Shown piece by piece: positions 7,474 through 14,940 of a stretch of DNA of 24,924 nucleotides; the first letter of the stretch is position 1, and each line of letters begins with the position of its first letter. This stretch comes from a virus. Where the stretch lies: positions 1-24,924 of IMG/VR virus record IMGVR_UViG_3300021963_000612; one strand, 5' to 3'. The notes below the pieces were generated by a model. The model saw nothing but the letters and a program-made list of their open reading frames with translations. It had not been told where the DNA came from and searched no databases. The translations under genes were made by a program, and so were the position numbers.

Positions 7474-7638
7474 ATGACACACAGAATTGAAGTAAACATA
7501 GAAACAGGCGTAATCACTAAGGTGGAGTACACGGCTGAAGAACAAGCAGTGCATGATGCGGCAGTAGTTGCTCAACAAGCGGCTGAAGCACAAGCTGCGG
7601 CAGCTACTCAACAACAAGAACAACAACAGACAGCTTGA
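7474..7638 (+). CDS. Small fibre-linked protein
   Basis: This is a 54-residue protein from ATG 7474, five bases after the fibre stop. The first half (MTHRIEVNIETGVITKVEYT) resembles the opening of short proteins that follow tail genes in other phages. The second half is almost entirely Ala/Gln/Glu (AAVVAQQAAEAQAAAATQQQ), a low-complexity helix. It may be a fibre chaperone or accessory, but no family is certain. Its TGA overlaps the TTG start of the next gene. No strong ribosome site precedes it. Confidence 0.5.
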   Translation: MTHRIEVNIETGVITKVEYTAEEQAVHDAAVVAQQAAEAQAAAATQQQEQQQTA

Positions 7639-7922
7639 AGATTCCAGTAATTCATAACAATGATTACATTGTCTTCTTGGAAAATGATTGTGGGTTCACC
7701 TTTATTCATTGTGATTGTGTAAGGTGGACAAAGAAAGTTAAGCAAAGTTTGTTGGGTGATTTCAAGAAGTTGTTTGAGATACACAGAAATGATATTTATG
7801 CGATACATGAAATTGGTGATGTAAAGCATAATAAGTTTCTAGGGATATTTGGATTTGAGTATCTAAAAGATTTTGTTGGAACAGATGAAAAACTAAGACA
7901 AATATTTGTCAGGAGAATTTAA
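7635..7922 (+). CDS. Small protein with GNAT-like ending, unknown role
   Basis: This is a 95-residue protein starting at TTG in a TTGA overlap with the preceding stop; no other start lies nearby. The sequence has a beta-alpha pattern (VFLENDCGFTFIHCDCVRWT), then an amphipathic helix (VKQSLLGDFKKLFEI), a strand with YAIHEIGDVKHNKFLGIFGF and a final RQIFVRR strand. The helix before KFLGIFGFEYL resembles the C-terminal half of acetyltransferase-fold (GNAT) proteins such as T7 internal virion protein gp13. The acetyl-CoA loop is not evident, so any enzyme activity is doubtful. It lies before the ejection proteins, as gp13 does. Confidence 0.55.
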   Translation: MKIPVIHNNDYIVFLENDCGFTFIHCDCVRWTKKVKQSLLGDFKKLFEIHRNDIYAIHEIGDVKHNKFLGIFGFEYLKDFVGTDEKLRQIFVRRI

Positions 7923-8993
7923 ATGGGAATGGAATCATTAATTGGCGCAGGAGCATCTCTTTTAAGTGGTGCAATGCAGGGAAACTCCGCATCAAATGCG
8001 GCACAGACATCAGCCGATGCTCAAGTAAAAGCGGCACAAATTGCAGCAGATGCGGCAAGGTTTCGTCCTGTCGGCATAACCACCCGTTACGGTACATCTA
8101 ATTTCCAGACTGATGCACAAGGTAATCTAATTGGGGCTGGCTACAACGTCAGTCCTGAGTTAAAGGCTTACCAAGACCGTCTACAAGGCTTAACTGAAAG
8201 AGGATTGACTCAGGCTGAGATAGCACAGCAACAGTATTTGCCATTGTCTACATCTGCTGAAAGTTTGTTTGGATTGGGTAAGTTATATCTGCAACAGACT
8301 CCTGAGCAAACAGCACAAAAATACATGGAGAGTCAATATAACTTGCTTGCTCCTAGTCGTGAGCGTCAACTTGCTCAATTACAAAACCAGTTATATCAGC
8401 AAGGCAGAAGTGGTTTGTCTGTTGGCGGTACTGGATTGCGTTCGGGGGGTGGAGAAGGTTTGAGAGCAACATCTCCTGAAATGGAGGCATATTACAACGC
8501 ATTAGCTCAACAAGATTTACAAATTGCAAGTCAAGCGGATCAAGCTGGACAACAAAGAACAGCATTTGGTGCTGGATTGTTTGGTAGTGGCTCCCAGTTA
8601 TTAGGTCAATATCAATCTGGTCAAGTTGGTGCATTGAACCCGTTTACAACGTATTTGGGTGCTGGTTCTAGTCTTGAGCAACTTGGTCAACAACCATTAG
8701 ATATTGGCGCACAGTTGGGTGGTCGAGCCGCTACTGCTGGTGCTAATGCTGGTAGAGACTTGCTGACAGGTGGATTGAGTGCCGCAGCAACTCAACAACA
8801 AGCCAATGCTTACAACCCATTTGCTACGGCTCTAAGTGGTCTTGCACAGAATCCTCAATTTAGTTCTGGAGTTTCAAACTATTTACAGAATAGAAACCCT
8901 TATGTTGCCAATACCACAGCATCTGCTTTTGGCAATACTACTGGTTATTCTCCTAATGCTGCTGGTTATGCTCAACCAGTAACTTTATTTTAA
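7923..8993 (+). CDS. Internal virion / DNA ejection protein 1
   Basis: This is a 356-residue, Gln/Ala/Gly/Ser-rich protein with a strong AGGAGA ribosome site and ATG 7923, directly after the previous stop. The N-terminus (ESLIGAGASLLSGAMQGN) is a hydrophobic glycine-rich helix, followed by an Ala/Gln helix (AAQTSADAQVKAAQIAADAA) and repeats such as GLTERGLTQAEIAQQQYLP. This is the usual look of the first ejection protein in podoviruses, carried in the head and extruded into the cell envelope at infection. No enzymatic motif is visible. It is the first of three such genes. Confidence 0.7.
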   Translation: MGMESLIGAGASLLSGAMQGNSASNAAQTSADAQVKAAQIAADAARFRPVGITTRYGTSNFQTDAQGNLIGAGYNVSPELKAYQDRLQGLTERGLTQAEIAQQQYLPLSTSAESLFGLGKLYLQQTPEQTAQKYMESQYNLLAPSRERQLAQLQNQLYQQGRSGLSVGGTGLRSGGGEGLRATSPEMEAYYNALAQQDLQIASQADQAGQQRTAFGAGLFGSGSQLLGQYQSGQVGALNPFTTYLGAGSSLEQLGQQPLDIGAQLGGRAATAGANAGRDLLTGGLSAAATQQQANAYNPFATALSGLAQNPQFSSGVSNYLQNRNPYVANTTASAFGNTTGYSPNAAGYAQPVTLF

Positions 8994-9004
8994 GGAAAAA
9001 AATC

Positions 9005-10504
9005 ATGGCTGAAACAAACAATATTCAATCAAAACCAGAAGATTTTATTCAAAATGGAATGGAATTTACATATGTATGGAATCCCCGTATAGTAACTGAT
9101 GAGGGACAAGGTTCTTGGACTATTCAACCTAAAGAAAAACTTGTTTTCACACAAGAACGACCTCCGCTTCGTTTGTTTGATGATTTGTCAATATCAACAA
9201 ATAGCGGTACAGCACCAGCACCAGAGGCTGCATCAGCACAACCACCAGCACCAGCACTAGCACCAGAACGACTATTATCTGGACAGAGTGATCTTACTTT
9301 TCCTAATTTAACACTTGATACAAGAAATGATGCACCAGCATCAGCATTAGCACCAACAAGTGTTATGGGAATGTTCCCTGAAGTCGAAGCAATGCAACGT
9401 GCTTTGTATCAACAAAAGCAAAATGAAGCAATGCAAGCACAGGCAATGCAGTATGCACAACTTGATCCAATGGCACGGGCGCAATACAGCTTGTACCTTG
9501 GTGGTCAACAGTTGGGTGGTGCTATTGGTGGTGCTTTGGGTGCAAAAGACCCTCAGTTGCAGATGATTGGTTTGCAACAGCAAATCTTGAAAGAGTTAGA
9601 CCCAAGTAATCCTCAACAGAATTTAATGATTGCTCAAAAATATGCACAAGTTGCACCTGACTTGGCAATGAAGATTGCTGACAATGCCCGTAGTTCTTTG
9701 GTGAAGATTGCACAAGCTCACAAAGAACGTCAAGCTGCAATAGGTGTACCTTTACAAGTCTCTAACCGCATCAATGAACTCAATCAGAAGATGCGTATGT
9801 TGTCTCCTGATAGCGTTGAGTATAAAGATGCAGAAGAAGAAAAAGCTCGATTAATGAGGCCTGAAAAGCCAGAGCCAAGACCGTCTGTTGGTAGTGATAC
9901 TGAAAGAATTTCCTTAGATAAATTCGGTAAGAATTATTATGATCTAGATCAACCACAACGTGCTGTTGTCAGTAAGTTGGTTGAAGAAGATGCAATTAAG
10001 AAAGCCCCCAAGTTTCAGGTTGACTTGAAAGACCCAACTGCTACGGCTAAAGCAAGTCTTGATGTTATGAGTAAATGGGAAGGATTCCTGAAGTCTGGTG
10101 GTGATGTTGAAGTCGCTAATAGATTTAAGCAAGTTAGATCAGCGGCTTCAATGGCTAATGCCAATAATCCAAGTGCTGATAGTGCTCTTTTATACAGTAT
10201 TGCAAAAATGTATGACCCATCTGGTGCTGTTCAAGAGGGTGACAAAAAGACCATTATGGGAAACCCATCTATTCCAAAGAAATTTCAATTATTAGTTCAA
10301 GGTGTATTGGAAGGCGGTACTTTTCTTCCTGAACAACGTAAAAATTTGCTAGATATAGCGACTGAAATTGTTAAAAACAGACAATCTCAATTGAATGTTT
10401 ATCGCAAACAATACGTCAAGAAAAACAAGACATTGGGTGGTGACGAAACTGACATCTTAGACCCATATCAGGGGTTGATACCATTGGATGCTTTTGTACG
10501 ATAA
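9005..10504 (+). CDS. Internal virion / DNA ejection protein 2
   Basis: This is a 499-residue protein behind AAGGAAA. Residues about 68-92 form a Pro/Ala linker (APAPEAASAQPPAPALAPER), and a second APASALAPTS patch follows. After this come Gln/Met/Ala-rich helices (MQRALYQQKQNEAMQAQAMQ), a glycine patch (GGQQLGGAIGGALGAKD), and a long charged helical half with KMRMLSPDSVEYKDAEEEK. The C-terminal third (WEGFLKSGGDVEVANRFKQV and on) looks globular. The Gln/Ala/Pro composition and the place between two other ejection-type genes support a role in the ejection channel. No lytic transglycosylase motif is evident. Confidence 0.65.
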   Translation: MAETNNIQSKPEDFIQNGMEFTYVWNPRIVTDEGQGSWTIQPKEKLVFTQERPPLRLFDDLSISTNSGTAPAPEAASAQPPAPALAPERLLSGQSDLTFPNLTLDTRNDAPASALAPTSVMGMFPEVEAMQRALYQQKQNEAMQAQAMQYAQLDPMARAQYSLYLGGQQLGGAIGGALGAKDPQLQMIGLQQQILKELDPSNPQQNLMIAQKYAQVAPDLAMKIADNARSSLVKIAQAHKERQAAIGVPLQVSNRINELNQKMRMLSPDSVEYKDAEEEKARLMRPEKPEPRPSVGSDTERISLDKFGKNYYDLDQPQRAVVSKLVEEDAIKKAPKFQVDLKDPTATAKASLDVMSKWEGFLKSGGDVEVANRFKQVRSAASMANANNPSADSALLYSIAKMYDPSGAVQEGDKKTIMGNPSIPKKFQLLVQGVLEGGTFLPEQRKNLLDIATEIVKNRQSQLNVYRKQYVKKNKTLGGDETDILDPYQGLIPLDAFVR

Positions 10505-10531
10505 CTTAATACAAGAATTGGAAAATAAATC

Positions 10532-12496
10532 ATGGCAGACCCAATTGCAGTAAAGAAAACAGTTGATCGTGAAGCAGCAAAGGCGGCTGGATATACAGAC
10601 GAGCAGATAGATCAGTTTGAAGCTACTCTGAATCAGTATTCACCCACAATCATGGGCAAACAGGCAGAGCCTGACACTCAACGGTTGAGGGTTGCACTGC
10701 AAGGTACAAGTTTCAAGTTTGCTGATGAGGCAGAGGCATATTTGAGGTCGTTAAGTGGTGAGAATTACGATACGGCATTAGCAGACATTAGGGGCAAGAT
10801 TAAGGACTATGAAAAGTCTCGTCCTGTTGAGTCTGGTGCAATTGAACTTAGTGCTGGTATACCAATGGCATTAGCTGCATCTTGGTTAACTGGTGGTACT
10901 GCAACTCCTGTAGTGGCTAGAACATTACTACCTACATTGGCAAGGGTTGCTGGAGTTGGTGCTGTTCAAGGCGGCTTAACTGGTGCTGGTGGTGCTGAAG
11001 GTGATGCTTTCAGTCGTTTGGTTGGTGGAACTACAGGTGCTGTAACAGGTGGTCTTGTTGCCCCTGCTGTTGTTGGCGGTATGAAACTGGTTGGCGGCAC
11101 TATCCTTGATCCAATGATGGATTACACAAGACGCAAGTTTGGTGATAGAGGAGCAAAGATTGTTGAGACTGAAATTCAACGAATTCAGCAACAAACTGGA
11201 CTTGATCCAGATCAAATTGTGCAGAAGATTGCTGGCGGTGAAATCCTTGCTGAGAATCCTAATATTTTAGGCATTGTTAGATCGTATTATTCTGGCGGTG
11301 GTGATGCATCTAGGACTATCAGAGAGTCGTTGACTACAAGACCCGTGGCGTTACGTCAAAAGACAATCGAACAAATGGCATCTGAGTTGAATGCTGGAAC
11401 AGAACCTAATGTCCTGAAGAAATTTGCACAGTCTGAGGTTGAGAGAACAACCGCTAGAAATGCACTTTATAACAAGGCATACGATGAAGGTGGTGTTATT
11501 ACTGAGGAGATGTTGAACTCTTTAACAGATGCGATGCAACGATCTCCTAGTGCTTATGAGTTGATAAACAAATTATCTCAAGCACAATTAAAGACAAAGC
11601 CATTCTTCACAATGAACGAGGCTGGTGAAGTCACATTTATAAGACCACCAACTATTAGAGACATGGAGATTGCAAGGCGTGGTCTTAAAGCTGATATAAA
11701 CAGAAAATATACCAGCGGTGAAGGTGATATTGCAAAAGAACTTCAGCCCTATGAAGAAACATTAAGAGGTTTGATTAATAAGTCTGCTCCAGCGGTAGGT
11801 GAGGCAAGAGCACAAGCTGCAAGTGACAAGTTAACTACAAAGTCATTTAATGAAGGTAAAAATGCATTTGCTAAGAGTCCAGACCAAGTACAAATTGACT
11901 TTGAGAAGTTAATGTCAGCAAGTCCAGAGGCTGTTTCAGCATATCGTGCTGGCATCATGGCTCAAATACGCAACAAAATGAGTATGGGTGGTAGAACATC
12001 CATGATGGCAAATCTAGAAAACATTGAGTCTAAAGAGGGTCAGATTCTTAGGATTATTTACCCTCAAGACAAGGTTGATGACATTCTCAAGCTGGCTAGG
12101 GTTGCGGCTCAATCTCAAAAAGCGTCTGGTACTGTTCTTGGTGGTTCACCAACTGCACAGACTTTGATGGAATCTAAAAATATTGGGATGAACATTTCAC
12201 CGCAAGAAATTGGTGCTGTATTCTCTGGAGATGCTTTTACCACCATGAGAGTTGCATCAAAGATTATTCAAAAGAATGCACCTAATTTGACTCCAGAGCA
12301 AAAGCAACAGGTTGCTAAAGTTTTGGTGTCTGAAGACCCTGCATTAGTCTTAAATGCTTTAAGAGATCAAAGTGGTATGGCAATCCTACAGAAAAGATTG
12401 CAAACCCTTGGGAATACATTTGCAAGAACTTCAGGCGGTTTATTAACTGCGCCAGCAACAACATCTTTGCAGCAGTTCCTGACACCTAAAAAATAG
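10532..12496 (+). CDS. Internal virion / DNA ejection protein 3
   Basis: This is the largest of the three, with 654 residues. The N-terminus (EAAKAAGYTDEQIDQFEATL) is a helical domain. Residues about 103-190 hold glycine/alanine-rich hydrophobic stretches (AIELSAGIPMALAASWLTGG; VVAPAVVGGMKLVGG-like runs) that could insert into the inner membrane. The rest is mostly charged helices. This matches membrane-crossing ejection proteins such as P22 gp16 or T7 gp16 in layout, although no transglycosylase catalytic motif is visible. The ribosome site is weak (TTGGAAAA). The TAG stop at 12494-12496 overlaps the Shine-Dalgarno sequence of the next gene. Confidence 0.65.
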   Translation: MADPIAVKKTVDREAAKAAGYTDEQIDQFEATLNQYSPTIMGKQAEPDTQRLRVALQGTSFKFADEAEAYLRSLSGENYDTALADIRGKIKDYEKSRPVESGAIELSAGIPMALAASWLTGGTATPVVARTLLPTLARVAGVGAVQGGLTGAGGAEGDAFSRLVGGTTGAVTGGLVAPAVVGGMKLVGGTILDPMMDYTRRKFGDRGAKIVETEIQRIQQQTGLDPDQIVQKIAGGEILAENPNILGIVRSYYSGGGDASRTIRESLTTRPVALRQKTIEQMASELNAGTEPNVLKKFAQSEVERTTARNALYNKAYDEGGVITEEMLNSLTDAMQRSPSAYELINKLSQAQLKTKPFFTMNEAGEVTFIRPPTIRDMEIARRGLKADINRKYTSGEGDIAKELQPYEETLRGLINKSAPAVGEARAQAASDKLTTKSFNEGKNAFAKSPDQVQIDFEKLMSASPEAVSAYRAGIMAQIRNKMSMGGRTSMMANLENIESKEGQILRIIYPQDKVDDILKLARVAAQSQKASGTVLGGSPTAQTLMESKNIGMNISPQEIGAVFSGDAFTTMRVASKIIQKNAPNLTPEQKQQVAKVLVSEDPALVLNALRDQSGMAILQKRLQTLGNTFARTSGGLLTAPATTSLQQFLTPKK

Positions 12497-12508
12497 GAGA
12501 CTGAAATT
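12495..12508 (+). promoter_or_regulatory. Ribosome site that selects an ATT start
   Basis: AGGAG at 12495-12499 is followed after six bases by ATT at 12506-12508. The only ATG in the same frame is at 12530, about 30 bases past the Shine-Dalgarno and without one of its own. The spacing therefore favours ATT as the initiation codon of the next gene. Confidence 0.6.
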
Positions 12509-13204
12509 GATCCAATCACGTTATGCCTCATGGCGGCTGGTCTGGTCAAACAGATTCAGCAAGGTTGCGAACTCTACAAGCAAGCTAAAGAGCAGTTTGT
12601 CCAAGTTAAGCAAACTGGTGAGCAAGTCGTTGCTATTGGCAAAGAACTTAATGGTTTCTGGAATCAACTCCGCAAACTCTTTGGTGCTAAACCTAAGCCT
12701 CAAGCTGCAAAGCCTGTTGCTAAGGCTAAGAAGTCTGTTTATGCACCTGTTGATGAAACTCAAGTCAAAGTTGGGATTGTCCAAAGTCTGACAGAGTTCT
12801 TCAAGATTCAAGAGCAATTAGAAGCACACATAAGGGAAGAAGAAGAAAAGTCAAAGAACGTCTATGACCCTAATCAGAACTACATGGAAGCTGCACTCAA
12901 GAGGGTGATGGCACAACAGCAAATGGCTGAGTTAGTGGTGCAGATTCGTGAGTGCATGGTGTACCAGAGTCCTCCTGAGATGGGTGCTTTGTACAGTGAA
13001 GTCTTTAACATGAGGGAAGTCATACAAGAGGAGCAAACTCAGGCAAGGTTAAAGCAAGAGGCAATAAAGAGGCAGGAACTATGGCAACGCAAGGAGGAAG
13101 AAAGAAACTTCCAGCTAAAACTAGCGTACCTAGCAGCGACTTTTATATTCCTCCTCTACCTGTGGATGTGGCTGTTGTTCGTAAGTCAGTGGAGGAAGAC
13201 ATAG
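12506..13204 (+). CDS. Coiled-coil protein with C-terminal membrane anchor, probable ATT start
   Basis: This is a 232-residue protein if it starts at ATT 12506, or 224 from ATG 12530. The extended N-terminus reads MDPITLCLMAAGLVKQIQQG, which fits the MDP[IV]T start I remember in related phage proteins. It continues with helical heptads (CELYKQAKEQFVQVKQTGEQ), a basic Pro/Ala/Lys linker around FGAKPKPQAAKPVAKAKK, a second helical region and a basic coiled coil (ARLKQEAIKRQELWQRKEEE). A hydrophobic aromatic segment near the end (LAATFIFLLYLWMWLLFV) should span the inner membrane. Its function is unknown. It lies between the ejection proteins and the lysis genes. Its TAG overlaps the GTG of the next gene by one base. 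Confidence 0.7.
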   Translation: MDPITLCLMAAGLVKQIQQGCELYKQAKEQFVQVKQTGEQVVAIGKELNGFWNQLRKLFGAKPKPQAAKPVAKAKKSVYAPVDETQVKVGIVQSLTEFFKIQEQLEAHIREEEEKSKNVYDPNQNYMEAALKRVMAQQQMAELVVQIRECMVYQSPPEMGALYSEVFNMREVIQEEQTQARLKQEAIKRQELWQRKEEERNFQLKLAYLAATFIFLLYLWMWLLFVSQWRKT

Positions 13205-13368
13205 TGGCTTGGGTAGCGTGTTGCATATTGATTGCCTTGTTGTTGCCACTGATGGGATTTCTTTATCTTGACATCTTGGAGACTAAGAATGAGGCCAAGG
13301 CTCAGGTCGAGAAAGTCGAGAAGATGCGGCAGAAGATTGAGCAAAAAGAAAGGGAAAAAGATAAATGA
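13204..13368 (+). CDS. Small membrane protein (GTG start)
   Basis: This is a 54-residue protein. The start is GTG 13204, overlapping the previous TAG by one base, with GGAGG at 13191-13195 eight bases upstream. A longer reading from ATG 13081 would overlap the previous gene by 124 bases and lacks such a site. One membrane segment (WVACCILIALLLPLMGFLYL) is followed by a strongly charged coiled coil (EAKAQVEKVEKMRQKIEQKE). The layout resembles small lysis accessory or antiholin-like proteins, but it is not a recognised family. It overlaps the lipoprotein gene by ATGA. Confidence 0.55.
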   Translation: MAWVACCILIALLLPLMGFLYLDILETKNEAKAQVEKVEKMRQKIEQKEREKDK

Positions 13369-13538
13369 GAATATTATTCTTGATAACACTGGTCTTGTTA
13401 ACCGCTTGTCAGGATCGTTTTAGATATCCTTGCCAAGACCCTCAAAATTGGCAGAATGCTGAGTGCAAACCCCCTATTTGTACTGCTACAGCCACTTGTC
13501 CAGAAATGTTAGTCAAACCCGAACAGGAGAAAAAGTAA
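13365..13538 (+). CDS. Small Cys-rich lipoprotein
   Basis: This is a 57-residue protein starting in an ATGA overlap. MRILFLITLVLLTAC is a textbook lipoprotein signal with lipobox LTAC, so Cys15 would be lipid-modified and the mature 43 residues tethered in the envelope. The mature part contains DRFRYPCQDPQNW and four more cysteines (NAECKPPICTATATC), likely forming two disulfides in the periplasm. Short RFRYPCQDP lipoproteins occur near the lysis genes of other podoviruses (from memory). Their function is unproven: superinfection exclusion or lysis help are possible. The TAATG junction couples it to the next gene. Confidence 0.65.
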   Translation: MRILFLITLVLLTACQDRFRYPCQDPQNWQNAECKPPICTATATCPEMLVKPEQEKK

Positions 13539-13858
13539 TGCCAACAATCGTGATGAACAAAAATACTCGCATGACTTCTGATGAAATTGAAGTCAGAATT
13601 TGGGCAATCGTAATCTTTTCCTTGACCCTGATTCTTCTTGGATCAGTGGCAATGTTCCTTTACAGCGTCAGCTTTGTAACTCAGCCAATGTCAGGCATGG
13701 CAGCAATTGACAAGATTTACACGCAGCAGATCAATACCATTATGGTGTTTATCACTGGTGTTCTTGGTGGTGTTGCGGGTCGTTCTGGTGTCAAAGCAAT
13801 AGCAACTGCGACATCAAAGGCTGAAGTTGTTGACAATGATGAGCCGCCTAAGCCATGA
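13538..13858 (+). CDS. Candidate holin (two membrane segments)
   Basis: This is a 106-residue protein from ATG 13538, overlapping the preceding TAA by one base, with AGGAGAAAAAG upstream. Two hydrophobic segments are visible: residues about 21-45 (IWAIVIFSLTLILLGSVAMF) and about 68-85 (TIMVFITGVLGGVAGRSG). They are followed by a hydrophilic, acidic tail (AEVVDNDEPPKP). Size, topology and position just before spanins and endolysin suit a holin, the protein that opens the inner membrane at lysis. Holins share little sequence, so this is inference from layout. The previous 54-residue membrane protein is the alternative. It overlaps the i-spanin gene by ATGA. Confidence 0.55.
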   Translation: MPTIVMNKNTRMTSDEIEVRIWAIVIFSLTLILLGSVAMFLYSVSFVTQPMSGMAAIDKIYTQQINTIMVFITGVLGGVAGRSGVKAIATATSKAEVVDNDEPPKP

Positions 13859-14322
13859 GTCTGTTTAATCCTTGGGTAATTTTGGGTATCTTGATCGCCA
13901 TTGGCTCTGCCTTTGGCGGTGGATACTCTAAGGGTAAACATGATGAGAATGTGCGCCAGCAAGTTGAGATTGCGGCTTTGAATGCCAAGGCACGGGAAAC
14001 TGAGCAGAACATGGCAAAGGTTGCCAACACTTATGCAGATACTTTAAGGAAGTCCCAAAATGTTGCAAAGTCTAAAGAAACTAAGCTACGGGCTGATATT
14101 GCCACTGGCAATTTGCGCCTGTCAATCCCAACCCAAAGTAGCACCGTATGCCCCTCCACAACTGCCGCCTCTGCCTCTGGAAGTGACAGCGGAGAAACAC
14201 GAACCGAACTTAGTGGATCGGTTAGTGAAACTCTTATCTCCATCGCCTCAGAAGGAGATGCTGCCATCCGAAAACTCAACACCTGTATCCAATCCTACGA
14301 AACCTTAAGGAATATGAAATGA
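13855..14322 (+). CDS. Rz: i-spanin (Rz-like)
   Basis: This is a 155-residue protein with a single N-terminal membrane segment (residues about 5-25, NPWVILGILIAIGSAFGGGY) followed by a basic start and a long helical periplasmic part (KHDENVRQQVEIAALNAKAR and on). This is the topology of an inner-membrane spanin subunit, which joins the o-spanin to disrupt the outer membrane at the end of lysis. The central part is Ser/Thr-rich. An o-spanin frame is embedded inside it (14060-14308). It starts in an ATGA overlap with the holin candidate and ends in one with the endolysin. Confidence 0.75.
   Translation: MSLFNPWVILGILIAIGSAFGGGYSKGKHDENVRQQVEIAALNAKARETEQNMAKVANTYADTLRKSQNVAKSKETKLRADIATGNLRLSIPTQSSTVCPSTTAASASGSDSGETRTELSGSVSETLISIASEGDAAIRKLNTCIQSYETLRNMK
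14060..14308 (+). CDS. Rz1: o-spanin lipoprotein embedded in the i-spanin gene
   Basis: This is an 82-residue protein read in another frame entirely inside the i-spanin gene. The N-terminus has two lysines and a hydrophobic core (KKLSYGLILPLAICAC), giving a lipobox ICAC with Cys21 as the lipid-modified residue. The mature part is proline-rich (PYAPPQLPPLPLEV), the hallmark of Rz1-type outer-membrane spanins. An AAGGAAG site lies about nine bases before ATG 14060. Nested Rz/Rz1 pairs are well known in phages of Gram-negative hosts. Confidence 0.75.
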   Translation: MLQSLKKLSYGLILPLAICACQSQPKVAPYAPPQLPPLPLEVTAEKHEPNLVDRLVKLLSPSPQKEMLPSENSTPVSNPTKP

Positions 14323-14783
14323 ACCTCTCAGTCAACTTCACCCTAAAAGAACTCACCAAGTCTGACACTGCCACTCGTTTGGGTCTAGACAATACGCCTG
14401 ATGAAGCAACCATTGAGAACCTCAAAGCATTGTGTGAGAACGTCCTACAGCCTGTTAGAGAGCATTTCGGCAAGTCTGTTACCGTGAACTCAGGTTATCG
14501 CTCTCCAGAGTCTAATGCGGCTGTTGGTGGCTCTAAAACATCAGACCATTGCCTTGGAAGAGCAGCCGATATTGAGATTAATGGCATTCCTAACCCTGAA
14601 CTGGCTCAATGGATTATGGATAATCTTGACTATACGCAATTGATTCTGGAGTTTTATACCCAAGGTCAGCCTAACTCAGGTTGGGTTCATGTATCGTATG
14701 ACCCCAACAACCTGAAGAATCAAGAATTGACTGCTGTCAAGGTGGCAGGGAAGACTCAGTATTTGAATGGACTACAGGCTTAA
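14319..14783 (+). CDS. Endolysin, M15-type zinc peptidase
   Basis: This is a 154-residue protein that should cut peptide cross-links in peptidoglycan. It shows the Peptidase_M15 pattern: SGYRSPESN (residues 58-66), SDHCLGRAADIE with zinc ligands His77 and Asp84, a LILEFY segment whose Glu111 is the likely catalytic base, and WVHVS with zinc ligand His124. No signal peptide is visible, so it should need a holin to reach the wall. It starts in an ATGA overlap behind AAGGAAT, directly after the spanins. This holin-spanin-endolysin order differs from lambda, where the endolysin precedes Rz. Its last 47 bases overlap a convergent minus-strand gene. Confidence 0.88.
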   Translation: MNLSVNFTLKELTKSDTATRLGLDNTPDEATIENLKALCENVLQPVREHFGKSVTVNSGYRSPESNAAVGGSKTSDHCLGRAADIEINGIPNPELAQWIMDNLDYTQLILEFYTQGQPNSGWVHVSYDPNNLKNQELTAVKVAGKTQYLNGLQA

Positions 14784-14940
14784 TCTGAGTCTTGCAAAAG
14801 TGTTTGTGGATCAGGTGTTCATGCGAAATCACCTGTCCACACTTCTGGCATAACCAAGCAACTCCCTCATCCACTTGATGCTGGCGGTCACCTCTTAGAC
14901 CTCGTTGCTTACCGTAAAACGTGCGTATTTTTACAATCAA
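14737..14940 (-). CDS. Small putative zinc-finger protein, end of the minus-strand operon
   Basis: This is a 67-residue protein starting at TTG in a TTGA overlap with the stop of the gene before it in the operon. The centre reads CQKCGQVISHEHLIHKHFC, a C-x2-C...H-x3-H-x-H-x2-C cluster able to hold zinc. The N-terminal half is basic (KQRGLRGDRQHQ). Its 3' end runs 47 bases into the convergent endolysin gene, which is unusual and lowers confidence. A role in nucleic-acid or protein binding is inferred from the cysteine/histidine pattern only. Confidence 0.5.
   Translation of the reverse strand: MIVKIRTFYGKQRGLRGDRQHQVDEGVAWLCQKCGQVISHEHLIHKHFCKTQIKPVVHSNTESSLPP

Noticed and set aside
12507-12791. 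A TTG-started Leu/Ser/Lys-rich frame overlapping the start of the anchored coiled-coil gene
   Set aside because: It shares the ribosome site with the ATT start but encodes a low-complexity product in a shifted frame, while the other frame gives clear coiled-coil and membrane domains.
13081-13203. Upstream extension of the 54-residue membrane protein to an ATG at 13081
   Set aside because: It would overlap the preceding gene by 124 bases and has no ribosome site, whereas GTG 13204 has GGAGG at ideal spacing.
14806-14840. Hairpin of GTGGA/CAGGTG arms downstream of the endolysin, as a terminator
   Set aside because: It has a bulge and a 12-base loop and no T run on the plus strand, and it lies within a minus-strand coding frame.
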